A stretch of DNA of 64,000 nt from Olsenella_K sp050953285 (GTDB lineage: Bacteria > Actinomycetota > Coriobacteriia > Coriobacteriales > Atopobiaceae): the NCBI GenBank assembly GCA_050953285.1, contig JBMNMK010000002.1:558001-622000 (forward strand), written 5' to 3'. Each line of letters opens with the position of its first letter. Within the stretch, counting starts at the first letter, position 1. Shown in pieces: positions 1 through 7,945 of this stretch. The position numbers and the translations under genes were made by a program. The notes beneath the pieces are model-generated. The model made no database searches and was not told where the DNA came from. It saw only the letters and a list, made by a program, of their open reading frames with translations.

Positions 1-2
1 TT

Positions 3-1001
3 GAGGCCAAATCTCAGCTGAGTTCAACCATGCGTGATGGCTACAAGAACAACACCTCTCAGACGCTCATGCATCTTGTGATGGCTTCAAGCAGTCTGGA
101 GAACTTGGTAGACAATCTCTACTATGCGGATAAGGTTTCTGACGCGTATGCTCAGCAGATCAAGACGGTCAATGACCTGCAAACTGAGCTGAGCAATAAG
201 CTCTCTGACCTGCAGGTTGAACAGGCTCGTCAGCAGGAATACGTAGACTCTGCCCAAAAGGAGGTAGACGCCTATCAGTCCCGTTTGGACGAAGCTACTG
301 CTTACTACCAGAGCTTGAGCGAGGAGGTTCGCGCGCAGCTGGCCCAAGAGGCTGCTCAAAATGCTGAGGTGGACTCCCAAGGTGTTGTTTCCAACAGCTT
401 GTCAAACGCCGTTTCTTCTGCTGAGTCACATTCACAGAGCAGCACCAACACAGATAATTCTGGCTCTCAGAACACCTCTGATTCCCAGGATAGCTCTAGC
501 AATAACCAGACTTCCAACAACGAGAGCGGCAATAACTCGGGTAACAGCAGTTCCAGCGACAGCGGCTCTTCCAACAGCGGATCTTCCAACAGCGGATCTT
601 CCAACAGCTCCTCCAACAGTGGCTCTTCCAGCAATAGCTCCTCTAACAATTCATCCAGTGGAGCGGTCGAAGGAGGAGGCCTGAGTTCTGTATATGCCAT
701 GATTGGCGTTCCCTACGTGTGGGGTGGCTACTCTGCCAGCGGCGTCGATTGCTCTGGTCTGGTGTATTACTGCTATGGCTCACGCCGTGGCCGCACAACG
801 TATGACATGATTGCTTCCCTTCAATCTACCGGTGACTGGAAGACCTCAATGTCAGATCTTTCCGTGGGAGACTTGGTTTTCCCGTCGTCCGGCCATGTGG
901 GTATCTACATTGGTAACGGCCAGATGATCCATGCGCCTTACCCTGGCAGAACCGTTTGCATTGCCTCTGTTTACAGCTTCATTGGCGGCGGCACCTACTA
1001 A
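3..1001 (+). CDS. NlpC/P60 cell-wall endopeptidase, C-terminal part (5' end outside window)
   Basis: The frame is open from base 3, so this is the end of a longer gene; the ATG at 30 is internal. The visible part has a charged, Gln/Glu-rich coiled coil (roughly the first 120 residues), a long Ser/Asn/Gly linker with repeated SSNSG-like units, and a C-terminal NlpC/P60 domain of about 105 residues. The catalytic cysteine is in VDCSGLV, the histidine in SSGHVGIYIG, and a further histidine in MIHAP. Coiled coil plus NlpC/P60 is the layout of secreted peptidoglycan D,L-endopeptidases of the RipA/CwlO/PcsB kind, which cut stem peptides during division or growth. The signal peptide expected for such a protein would lie upstream of the window. 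Confidence 0.9.
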   Translation, partial: EAKSQLSSTMRDGYKNNTSQTLMHLVMASSSLENLVDNLYYADKVSDAYAQQIKTVNDLQTELSNKLSDLQVEQARQQEYVDSAQKEVDAYQSRLDEATAYYQSLSEEVRAQLAQEAAQNAEVDSQGVVSNSLSNAVSSAESHSQSSTNTDNSGSQNTSDSQDSSSNNQTSNNESGNNSGNSSSSDSGSSNSGSSNSGSSNSSSNSGSSSNSSSNNSSSGAVEGGGLSSVYAMIGVPYVWGGYSASGVDCSGLVYYCYGSRRGRTTYDMIASLQSTGDWKTSMSDLSVGDLVFPSSGHVGIYIGNGQMIHAPYPGRTVCIASVYSFIGGGTY

Positions 1002-1009
1002 CGCACATC

Positions 1010-1594
1010 ATGAGTGAAACTGAGTCACAACTTGAGACGCTCCTCCGCAAGGGGGAGCGTCTCAAAGAAAACATCCTGCATGCACGGACTATCTTTGCGG
1101 GCAAGATTTTTCAGGTCTTGCAGCTTGAGGTTCAATGCCCTAACAAGAGCGTGGCGGTGCGAGAGATTGTGAGACACTCTGGCGGCGCAGGCATCCTTGC
1201 CGTGAAGAACCACAAGATCTGTCTGGTGCGACAATACCGCGTCGCCCTGGCGCGCCCGACGCTGGAGATCCCTGCTGGCAAGTTAGAGGCCGGAGAAGAT
1301 CCCGCGGCCTGCGCCGCCCGAGAACTCAAGGAGGAAACGGGGCTTATCGCCCAAGAGTTTGAGCTGGTGGCAGTGAGTTATGGGAGTCCTGGTTTTACAG
1401 ACGAGAAAACCCACATCTTTGCAGCTCGTGGACTTACGCAGGGAAACGCCCAACCCGATGCGGATGAGTTTTTGGACGTCGTGTGGATTGATCTTGATGA
1501 GGCTCTTTGGGCTATCAAGGCCGAGAAGATCGTGGACTCGAAGACGATCATTGCTATTTATGAAGCGGTGCGACGTGGTGAGAATTGTTCGTAA
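1010..1594 (+). CDS. Nudix hydrolase, ADP-ribose pyrophosphatase-like
   Basis: This 194-residue protein carries a full Nudix box at about residues 88-110: GKLEAGED, then AARELKEETGL, matching Gx5Ex7REUxEExGU. The preceding LEIPAGKLE and following YGSPGFTDEKTHIF are typical of ADP-ribose pyrophosphatases of the NudF/YqkG type, which hydrolyse ADP-ribose to AMP and ribose 5-phosphate in the cytoplasm. Substrate is inferred from subfamily resemblance only. The ATG at 1010 lies eight bases after the stop of the upstream hydrolase; an in-frame upstream start would overlap that gene's end and adds residues without family resemblance. It was probably cotranscribed with the upstream gene. Confidence 0.85.
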   Translation: MSETESQLETLLRKGERLKENILHARTIFAGKIFQVLQLEVQCPNKSVAVREIVRHSGGAGILAVKNHKICLVRQYRVALARPTLEIPAGKLEAGEDPAACAARELKEETGLIAQEFELVAVSYGSPGFTDEKTHIFAARGLTQGNAQPDADEFLDVVWIDLDEALWAIKAEKIVDSKTIIAIYEAVRRGENCS

Positions 1595-1631
1595 CACGCA
1601 CGGCGGATATGAGGTATCATAGCTTCCGCTT

Positions 1632-1708
1632 GCTCCCTTAGCCCAGCTGGATAGAGCAGGGGACTTCTAATCCCAAGGTCGCGCGTTCGAATCGCGCAGG
1701 GAGCACCA
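1632..1708 (+). tRNA. tRNA-Arg (anticodon TCT)
   Basis: The acceptor arms GCTCCCT and AGGGAGC pair, the anticodon loop CTTCTAA gives TCT, the T loop is GTTCGAATC, and CCA is encoded. A TATCAT at 1615-1620 may be the -10 box. Decayed coding DNA follows, a common pattern beside tRNA integration sites. Confidence 0.96.
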
Positions 1709-1716
1709 GAAAATAC

Positions 1717-1755
1717 AGCCCTGTAGCTGCGTAAATGCGGCTGCAGGGCTTTCTG
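1717..1755 (+). terminator. Rho-independent terminator after tRNA-Arg
   Basis: AGCCCTGTAGC (1717-1727) pairs with GCTGCAGGGCT (1740-1750), and TTCTGTTT follows. Confidence 0.8.
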
Positions 1756-1816
1756 TTTGGTACAACATTTGATGTGTGCAATGACACTTAGTGACAATTT
1801 TCCTTTGCGGGGTTGA

Positions 1817-2185
1817 AAGTTAACGCTTGAGATAAGGCAGAACGTTACTTACAAGGTCTACATAGGCAATGTGCTCGTGCCAAACATCTAGGAAGCTGTT
1901 GGAGCGGGTCATTGTGTAGTGCTCGCGTACAACCACCCAGGGAGCAGCCTTCCACCTGCTTCGGACATCATCAGCCTGCATAAGAGCGGCACATCGTTTG
2001 GGGTAATTGCATGCCATGATGGGTCGGTAATCAGGTTTGAGCAGGTGGAAGAGCCGATATGCGGGTATAACTCAATCACGAGTGAGTCGGTGCAGATTCT
2101 CCTTGGCTCATATGGTATTGACATAGATGGACTAATAAAGTCATACAGGGATAGGTTGGGGGTAAGAATTGAGCGTTTGGTTTGA
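1817..2185 (+). pseudogene. Broken gene fragment with HNHPG-like motif (possible mobile-element remnant)
   Basis: Reading from 1817, the frame runs through YKVYIGNVLVPNI, meets a TAG at 1889-1891, and continues to 2185. The downstream part contains VLAYNHPGSS and FGVIACHDGSVIRF. An N-H-P-G motif followed about 25 residues later by a strand such as GVIACHDG resembles metal-binding domains (JAB-like, or the C-termini of some phage minor-head and polymorphic-toxin proteins). The family call is weak. Frame-consistent, sensible-looking sequence on both sides of the TAG suggests an inactivated gene; alternatively a short gene starts at GTG 1919 (88 residues) without a clear ribosome site. It lies just 3' of tRNA-Arg. 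Confidence 0.5.
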
Positions 2186-2411
2186 CGTTAAGGCGTCGAT
2201 TCCGCACACCTCAGATGATGGGTACCCGACCCTTCTCAAGAACGCGCTTAGTAGGTACACGGCCTACGAGCAAAGGCTGTTTCGTGAGGAATCGCGCTAT
2301 GTGCTTGATCTCTGCGATATGCATGGGATCAATATGTTGCCCCGTGACGAATGCGAGCAAAAAACTATGGAGCGTTTTGCCGAAGAAGAGGCAGCGCGTA
2401 GGCAAGCGTAA
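2169..2411 (+). CDS. Small hypothetical protein overlapping the broken gene
   Basis: This 80-residue frame starts at TTG 2169, seven bases after GGGGG (2157-2161), and overlaps the end of the preceding frame. The sequence is charged, ends in an E/A/R-rich helix (ERFAEEEAARRQA), and has no signal peptide or membrane segment. I do not recognise a family. The tight overlap with 1817-2185 suggests the two came together as a unit, probably part of the same decayed mobile segment. It could equally be non-functional. Confidence 0.4.
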   Translation: MSVWFDVKASIPHTSDDGYPTLLKNALSRYTAYEQRLFREESRYVLDLCDMHGINMLPRDECEQKTMERFAEEEAARRQA

Positions 2412-2510
2412 CGGGCTCAACTTTTGCCGCTGTCTCAGCTACAGCGTGTGTTCCCGCTGCTTTGTGAGTTTGCTTCTTAACAGGGGGGCAATTGACAGAA
2501 GCAATAAAAA

Positions 2511-2603
2511 ACCTACTCTCGAAGCGACCTAGTGAAAATGGAAAACACTTCAGAGAGTAGGTATAACCGCGGGAGCCGAAAGGACTCCCACCCCTTCGGG
2601 GGG
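2511..2603. other. Hairpin-rich element, candidate structured RNA or element end
   Basis: The gene-free stretch 2412-2773 contains a 10-bp perfect inverted repeat, ACCTACTCTC (2511-2520) and GAGAGTAGGT (2553-2562). It is followed by two compact GC hairpins: GGGAGCC-gaaa-GGACTCCC at about 2571-2589, and CCCC-ttc-GGGG at about 2590-2601. An A-rich tract precedes it. No T-run follows, so it is not a simple terminator. It could be a structured RNA, a leader whose gene is gone, or the end of the remnant to its left. I cannot name the class. Confidence 0.4.
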
Positions 2604-2705
2604 CTGTCTTGATTATACATAGAAAGGAAGCGGCTGCATAGATATCTCGCTCGATGGCGTTTCATCAAAGACCTGATCCGCTCGGCCATGTATGCTGGTT
2701 AAAGC

Positions 2706-2740
2706 AATCCCCTAAGGTAGTTCATTACCTCAGGGGATTT
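2706..2740 (-). terminator. Terminator downstream of pepC
   Basis: AATCCCCTAAGGT (2708-2718 region) pairs with ACCTCAGGGGATT (2727-2739). On the minus strand it follows the pepC stop by about 35 bases; it may act in both directions. Confidence 0.65.
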
Positions 2741-2755
2741 ACGTTCGGACAAAAT

Positions 2756-2767
2756 GTTCTTATCGCC
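2756..2767 (-). repeat. Dispersed 12-mer GGCGATAAGAAC
   Basis: Exact copy, minus orientation, in the gap just downstream of pepC. Confidence 0.85.
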
Positions 2768-2773
2768 CAAAGA

Positions 2774-4288
2774 TTAGTGCTTGGGAGCCATGGAGCGGCT
2801 CAGGTTTGACCAAGGGTCTACCTCTTCTACAGGAGCGTTGTCCCACAGATTGAGCGTTTCTTCGTCTACAAACTCGCGGCGCACGGTGACATTTCCGCCG
2901 TAGGTGCGGAACCAGTCGGCGCTCATGATGAGATAACCATCCTTACCAGCGTCTTTGCCCCAGGAGTTCTCAATTCTCCACGCCACGGGACGACCGTTTT
3001 CATCAAGCTCGACGCCCTGGAAGGTCATCTCATGAGAGAGATAGGTCTCGCGGATGCTCAAGAGATCTTTGCGATCCATGGAAAGATCCGTGCCAAAAAG
3101 GCTTGCAAAATCCATGGTGTCCAGGGCCAAGACGTACTTGTAATCCTCAATGTGGCGAGGGAATTCCTGCAGGACATCACATGCCATGGCAACGGGCACG
3201 CCGGCCTTCAGGGAACGAATGGCTGCGTCCTCAAGCACCTCCATTTTGCAATTGAGCGAATGCAGGGGCTGTGCGCCCACGACGGAATCAAAGATGCGCA
3301 TGTGGTAGGCGTGGCCATAGGGGTACTCATCCATGGGGTTGGAGATCAAGTCAACCCAATCGGTAGGATCTACCTTCACGTAGCGCTCCACAAACTGCAG
3401 GGGCGTGATGTTCTTATCGCGCAGGATGAAGACCTTATCGGAAGACTTGTCGGAGGACGCGCCGTCCTTGTCATCGTGGTCGGCTACGTCGGTTTTCTCG
3501 CCCGTGGCATCTGCCTTGGGCTCTGGCTCCACGCACGAAATCTTTGCAGCGTCTACCTTGGCGTTCTTGCCAACCTTGTACTCAAAGTTGAAGGTGGTTG
3601 GCGGCTCGCCCAAGCAGACAGAAAGCAGACGGTGGACGTGGGCCATGTAGCGCTGCTTGATGGCGCGCAGATCCTCCAGTGACGCGCCAGCTGCGTGCGC
3701 CTTCCTTATCTCCAAAGCACCCTTGCGAGCAAGGCGATCAAGCTGCTGGTTCATCTCCGACGAGTTCTTTGAGCAGGCCGTCTCCGGCATAGCATCTTTG
3801 GGGACGAGGCCGTACTTTTGGATGAGGTTGAGCGCAAAGACCACGTAGCCGCCATCTTCTATGCCGTCGTCCAAGATCATGGCCACGTCACGATCCTCCA
3901 CCGGACGATCCGCCGTGGCAATGACATTCTCAAAGAAGGCGTTTGTCTTTTCCAGCTTGTCGTAGAACATGCCAAAGGACTGAGAGAACTCAAAGGTGTC
4001 CACGTCCAGAAGCTCCATGGTTTGGGCGCGTACCACGTTGAATGTGGCAAACATCCAGCACCGACCACTTTGGCGCTGGTTGGTAATGTCGCCAGTCTTT
4101 GCGCGGCTGATACCGTATGTATCATGGTAGGTACGCATTTTTGCAAGATCGCGCGCGGCTGCCATGATGCCATCAGAGGTGACGGCGTTGCGTGCTACGC
4201 GGTTTGCGCGGTCCTCAGAAAAAGAACCGGCCAGTTCACGAGCCCAGTCTGCACTGAGTGCTCCTGGATTTTGAGCGGTATCACTCAT
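2774..4288 (-). CDS. pepC: Aminopeptidase C (bleomycin hydrolase family, peptidase C1B)
   Basis: This 504-residue cytoplasmic cysteine aminopeptidase removes N-terminal residues from peptides. The catalytic cysteine is Cys77 in QRQSGRCWMFA, the histidine is in YLSHEMTFQGVE, and the asparagine is in IENSWGKD, in the family order Cys-His-Asn. A start at 4288 is supported by AGGAG a few bases upstream on the minus strand. The usual length is about 440-450 residues; the excess is partly a hydrophilic Asp/Lys/Ser-rich insert at about residues 262-292, between the catalytic Cys and His, likely a surface loop. The gene stands alone with its own terminator. The next gene, on the other strand, starts about 200 bases upstream. 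Confidence 0.93.
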   Translation of the reverse strand: MSDTAQNPGALSADWARELAGSFSEDRANRVARNAVTSDGIMAAARDLAKMRTYHDTYGISRAKTGDITNQRQSGRCWMFATFNVVRAQTMELLDVDTFEFSQSFGMFYDKLEKTNAFFENVIATADRPVEDRDVAMILDDGIEDGGYVVFALNLIQKYGLVPKDAMPETACSKNSSEMNQQLDRLARKGALEIRKAHAAGASLEDLRAIKQRYMAHVHRLLSVCLGEPPTTFNFEYKVGKNAKVDAAKISCVEPEPKADATGEKTDVADHDDKDGASSDKSSDKVFILRDKNITPLQFVERYVKVDPTDWVDLISNPMDEYPYGHAYHMRIFDSVVGAQPLHSLNCKMEVLEDAAIRSLKAGVPVAMACDVLQEFPRHIEDYKYVLALDTMDFASLFGTDLSMDRKDLLSIRETYLSHEMTFQGVELDENGRPVAWRIENSWGKDAGKDGYLIMSADWFRTYGGNVTVRREFVDEETLNLWDNAPVEEVDPWSNLSRSMAPKH

Positions 4289-4488
4289 GTGTGTCTCCTA
4301 TACAATGAACTGCGTTTATCCAATAGCTTCGCCATAGTACCACGATCTCTTCTGTCCCAACATAAGGCCCAGGATCACCTGCAGATACGTGAATATCGTG
4401 TGACTGACCCGCACTGCCCCAAACAGGGTCGTAAAATTGAAAGCTCAGCCGTTTATCAATTCCAGTTGAGCACGTGATGGGGGAGCGC

Positions 4489-5241
4489 ATGGTGCCAAAT
4501 TTGCTTCCGGCGCAGGAGCTTGAAGATACAAAAGCAGAGGCCAAGCGCTGTTTGCGCTGCGGCAAGCCCACCTGCGTGGAGCACTGTCCGCTTGAGATGC
4601 CCATCCCTCAAATCATGACGCTCTTTAGGGACGGCCAGTTCCAGGAGGCGGCCGAGCTGGTGGTGGATACCAATCCAGCGGCTCTTCTGTGCTCTGTCAT
4701 GTGTGACACCACAACGCTCTGCGAGCGCCACTGCATAAGGGGAAGACGTCGCAAGACACCGCCGGTAGCGTTCTCAAAGATCGAGCGAACGCTGGCGCTT
4801 ACCTACATTGAGCAGGCGCTTTCTGTGCCAGCCGCCGGGCGAGAAGTACCTGCGCCCGCCGCGGTGCTCTCGCCTGCGGCGACGGCGGCGCCCGCACCTG
4901 CGACGGCGGCGTCCGTGCCGGCGGTCACCGTTGCTGGCGCGCATGTCTTGGCCGTGGCGGTGGCTATCCGCTGCGCTCTAAGCTCCTATCCGGTGCGGCT
5001 CTATACGGATCTGGATTTTGTACCTAAGAACGTGCTTGAGCCCCTCAGGGTCTGGTTGGCTCAGCTAGAGGTGGCTCTTCTTCCCCTGAATGAGGCTCCG
5101 GTACGTCTTGAGGATGTAGAGGCTTGTGAGGGTGCGCATCAGGTGCGCGTCTTTGATTTGAGGGATGCGTCCTATGAGATGCCAGGTCAGCCTGCCTTGG
5201 CCGTGAAGCGAGCAAAAGAGCTGGTAGATGATATTGATTAG
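4489..5241 (+). CDS. GltD N-terminal-like iron-sulfur protein, without FAD/NADPH domains
   Basis: This is about 250 residues. The N-terminal 110 carry the two cysteine clusters of glutamate synthase small subunit / dihydropyrimidine dehydrogenase domain: CLRCGKPTCVEHCP and CSVMCDTTTLCERHCIRG, which normally bind two [4Fe-4S] clusters. In relatives two nucleotide-binding domains follow. Here an Ala/Pro-rich linker (about residues 125-155) leads to an unrecognised domain of about 95 residues (VTVAGAHVLAVAVA..., VRLYTDLDFVPKN) that may be a shrunken remnant. It could pass electrons to a separate flavoprotein. Starts at GTG 4474, ATG 4477 and ATG 4489 are possible; GGGGGAG lies just before 4489, unusually close. 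It ends 21 bases before the MATE gene. Confidence 0.65.
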   Translation: MVPNLLPAQELEDTKAEAKRCLRCGKPTCVEHCPLEMPIPQIMTLFRDGQFQEAAELVVDTNPAALLCSVMCDTTTLCERHCIRGRRRKTPPVAFSKIERTLALTYIEQALSVPAAGREVPAPAAVLSPAATAAPAPATAASVPAVTVAGAHVLAVAVAIRCALSSYPVRLYTDLDFVPKNVLEPLRVWLAQLEVALLPLNEAPVRLEDVEACEGAHQVRVFDLRDASYEMPGQPALAVKRAKELVDDID

Positions 5242-5262
5242 GAGGAAGGCGCAGTCGACTAC

Positions 5263-6663
5263 ATGGGTATGGTAAAGCATGCGGGCAAAGGCCGCCTGAA
5301 TTCAAGGGCAGATCCTGATGAAAAGTATCGCCAGCTCACAGAGGCGCCGGTCAAGCCCCTCATTCTCTCTCTGGCGGCGCCCTCCATTGTGTCCAACTTG
5401 GTCACCAGCATCTATAACCTTTCCGATACGTTCTACATTGGCGGGCTTGGGACGTCGGCTTCTGCCGCGGTAGGCGTATCTTTTGTGGCCATGACAGCCA
5501 TTCAGGCCATCGGCTTTTTCTTTGGGCAGGGCGCTGGTAACCCCATTTCCAGGTACTTGGGTGCCAAGGATCTTGAACGGGCACGCATGATTGCTTCCAC
5601 CGAATTTGTGATGGCCATTATCTGCGGTTTTATCTTGGCCATCGTAGGAAACGCGCTCATTGTGCCCATCTGCATCCTTTCTGGCTCGACCGAAACCATC
5701 TTGCCATTTGCTACCACGTTTATTGGCATTACACTCTGGGGTGCGCCATTTATGTGCGGCGCTATCATGCTCAACATGGTGCTGCGCTTTGAGGGAGAAG
5801 CGCTCTATTCCATGGCGGCCATCATGGTAGGTGCGGTGCTCAACATTGCCCTCGAGCCCATCTTCATCTACGTCCTGGGCATGGGCATTGCTGGTAGCGC
5901 ACTTGCAACCGATATCTGCCAGGCGCTCAGCTGCGTGCTTCTCATCATTCAGACGAGAAGAACCAACATCACGCCAATCTCACTCAAATATGTGCGCAGA
6001 CCCACGCTCGCGCTCTTGAGAGAAGCTGCCAACGGTGGCGTGCCGTCCTTTGTGCGCCAGGTCATGTTGGGCGTGGCTACTACGCTACTCAACAATGCTG
6101 CGCGCCCCTTTGGAGATGCGGCTATTGCGGGCTTGGCCATCACGCAGCGCATCTGCGGGTTTGGCAACTATATCCAGATTGGCATTGGACAGGGATTTCA
6201 GCCGGTTATTGGCTATAACTACGGAGCGCGTAAGTTTGGGCGCATCAGGGAAGGGTATTTCTTTTCCATGCGTGCAGCGTTTATCGCCGTCTTTTCGGTG
6301 GGTGTGGTGACCTGTGTGGCAGCACCGCAGCTGATTGCATTTTTTAACAGCGATCCAGAGGTTGTGAGCATGGGCACACTGACGCTTCGGGTGGAGTCGT
6401 TTACCATGTCCATCACCGGCGTTGCCATGATCACTAACTTCTTGCTGCAGACGTGTGGTCGCATGTGGCGCGCTACCATTCTGGGCGCCTGCCGCCTTGG
6501 GCTTGTTTTGGGACCGGTGGTATTGGTGCTGCCGCATCTGTGGGGCTTGGTGGGTGTGCAGCTGGCTCAGCCGGCAACGGATCTCATCACAACAGCCATA
6601 GCCATTCCCATGGCGCTCTCCATAATGAAAGAGCTTCGTCAGGAAGAGTCCGCAACGCAGTAG
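5263..6663 (+). CDS. MATE-family multidrug/toxic-compound exporter
   Basis: This 466-residue integral membrane protein has about twelve hydrophobic segments and MATE-type sequence, including PLILSLAAPSIVSNLVTSIYNLSDTFYI-type helix 1 and the loop FFGQGAGNPISRYLG. A second copy of the fold begins near residue 245 (GVPSFVRQVMLG). MATE proteins expel cationic drugs or metabolites using Na+ or H+ gradients; the substrate here is unknown. AGGAGG lies about 16 bases before ATG 5263, longer than ideal, but no in-frame start codon lies between. It follows the iron-sulfur stub closely and may be cotranscribed with it. Confidence 0.9.
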   Translation: MGMVKHAGKGRLNSRADPDEKYRQLTEAPVKPLILSLAAPSIVSNLVTSIYNLSDTFYIGGLGTSASAAVGVSFVAMTAIQAIGFFFGQGAGNPISRYLGAKDLERARMIASTEFVMAIICGFILAIVGNALIVPICILSGSTETILPFATTFIGITLWGAPFMCGAIMLNMVLRFEGEALYSMAAIMVGAVLNIALEPIFIYVLGMGIAGSALATDICQALSCVLLIIQTRRTNITPISLKYVRRPTLALLREAANGGVPSFVRQVMLGVATTLLNNAARPFGDAAIAGLAITQRICGFGNYIQIGIGQGFQPVIGYNYGARKFGRIREGYFFSMRAAFIAVFSVGVVTCVAAPQLIAFFNSDPEVVSMGTLTLRVESFTMSITGVAMITNFLLQTCGRMWRATILGACRLGLVLGPVVLVLPHLWGLVGVQLAQPATDLITTAIAIPMALSIMKELRQEESATQ

Positions 6664-6725
6664 ATGGCTTCGGCGTAAGGTAGTCTTATAGCGAAGAGCG
6701 GATCGTGCGGTACGGAGGGGCAAAC

Positions 6726-7709
6726 GTGATTGAACTCTATAAGACCTACGTTGACTTTGATGATGAGCTGGGCCCCCGCTTTAGAACGGATAAGGTCGAT
6801 GAGCTGGAGGAAGGCTCATGGGTCAACGTCGTTGAGCCCACGGCAGAGGACCGCGCGTATCTGGTGGAAGAGCTCGGCATTGTGGAGGAGTTTGTCAAGT
6901 CCGCCTTCGACGACGAAGAAACCTCCCATGTGGACTTTGATGAAACCTGTGGCCAGACGCTGGTCATTGTGGACTGTCCTGCGGTTGAAGATGAAGAGGA
7001 CAGCGTGGATCAGTCCATCATTCAGTTTGATACCCATCCTCTTGCCATTTTGTTCCTGCAGGATAAAGACCTAGTGGTCACCGTCTCCTTGCGGGCTAAC
7101 GCCACGATCAGAGCCGCCTGCGAGGGGAGAATGAGAGATCTTGACACGTCTCACCATGCGCGCATGCTCCTGCAGCTCCTGCTGCATATCTCCCAGCAGT
7201 ACCTGATTGACCTGCGCTCCATCAATCGGCAGTTCAGGGAAAACGAGCGCAAACTGCGCCACACCATGAGAAACTCTGACCTCATGAAGATGCTGGGTTT
7301 TGAGAAATCGCTTGTCTACTTCTCTACGTCGCTGCGTGCGCTTGACACCACCATTGCGCGCATTGGCTACGGGCGCGTGGTGGCGCTCAGAGAAGATGAC
7401 CGCGCGCTGCTCGATGACGTATCCATTGAGGTCAAGCAGGCCATTGAGATGTGCGGCATCTACTCCAACGTGATCAGTGAAACCATGGAGACCGTGAGCT
7501 CTCTCATCAACAACAACCTCAACGACACCATGCGGATCCTTGCCATCATCACGCTGGTCTTGAGCGTGCCTACCATCATCTATAGCTTCTATGGCATGAA
7601 TACGCCGCTGCCGCTGGACGATTCCTGGGTTGTTCCGTTGATCATCTCTATCTTGGCGTCTCTTCTCGCCCTCATCTGGCTCAAAAAGAGCAGGGCAATG
7701 CACCTGTAG
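6726..7709 (+). CDS. CorA-family divalent cation transporter
   Basis: This 327-residue protein has a long acidic cytoplasmic N-terminal domain, a helical stalk, and two C-terminal membrane helices. The first helix is followed by the signature YGMN (in SFYGMNTPL), the selectivity motif of CorA Mg2+/Co2+/Ni2+ channels. It ends with a short basic tail, LKKSRAMHL, as CorA proteins do. GTG 6726 was chosen because CGGAGGGG lies five bases upstream; the in-frame GTG at 6705 precedes that ribosome site. The ion is likely Mg2+, but the sequence alone does not decide it. Confidence 0.9.
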   Translation: MIELYKTYVDFDDELGPRFRTDKVDELEEGSWVNVVEPTAEDRAYLVEELGIVEEFVKSAFDDEETSHVDFDETCGQTLVIVDCPAVEDEEDSVDQSIIQFDTHPLAILFLQDKDLVVTVSLRANATIRAACEGRMRDLDTSHHARMLLQLLLHISQQYLIDLRSINRQFRENERKLRHTMRNSDLMKMLGFEKSLVYFSTSLRALDTTIARIGYGRVVALREDDRALLDDVSIEVKQAIEMCGIYSNVISETMETVSSLINNNLNDTMRILAIITLVLSVPTIIYSFYGMNTPLPLDDSWVVPLIISILASLLALIWLKKSRAMHL

Positions 7710-7777
7710 CGCATAGCTCGCGGGCGTGGCGGGAAACGGCGGCGCTCGCCAGCGTAGTTGTACTCTGTTTGGGGTAC

Positions 7778-7800
7778 ATATCACTTTCGGAGTGTGATAT
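7778..7800. promoter_or_regulatory. Candidate operator upstream of the fructose genes
   Basis: A perfect inverted repeat, ATATCAC-N9-GTGATAT, lies about 55 bases before a TATAAT -10 box (7856-7861) and 145 bases before the IIA gene. No convincing -35 is visible for that -10, which suggests activator dependence. The binding protein is unknown. Confidence 0.5.
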
Positions 7801-7945
7801 CGGAAGAAAATCGGTGAGCAGTATAAGATTGTCGTATATATGCGGCAAGCCCCTCTATAATTGTGTAGAGAACGTCATTCTTTGCTGCATCACTGGTGAT
7901 TTGACGTGGTGAAGCTGTCCGTACAGAAGAGATGGGAGCTTTGAG

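Noticed and set aside
2182..2532. 116-codon Arg-rich frame over the small ORF
   Set aside because: Composition is typical of a shadow frame; the overlapping 2169-2411 frame has the better ribosome site.
3032..3682. Long open frame antisense to pepC (and similar antisense frames over carB, thrS and tig)
   Set aside because: They mirror GC-rich codon bias of the sense genes, lack ribosome sites and have no recognisable domains.
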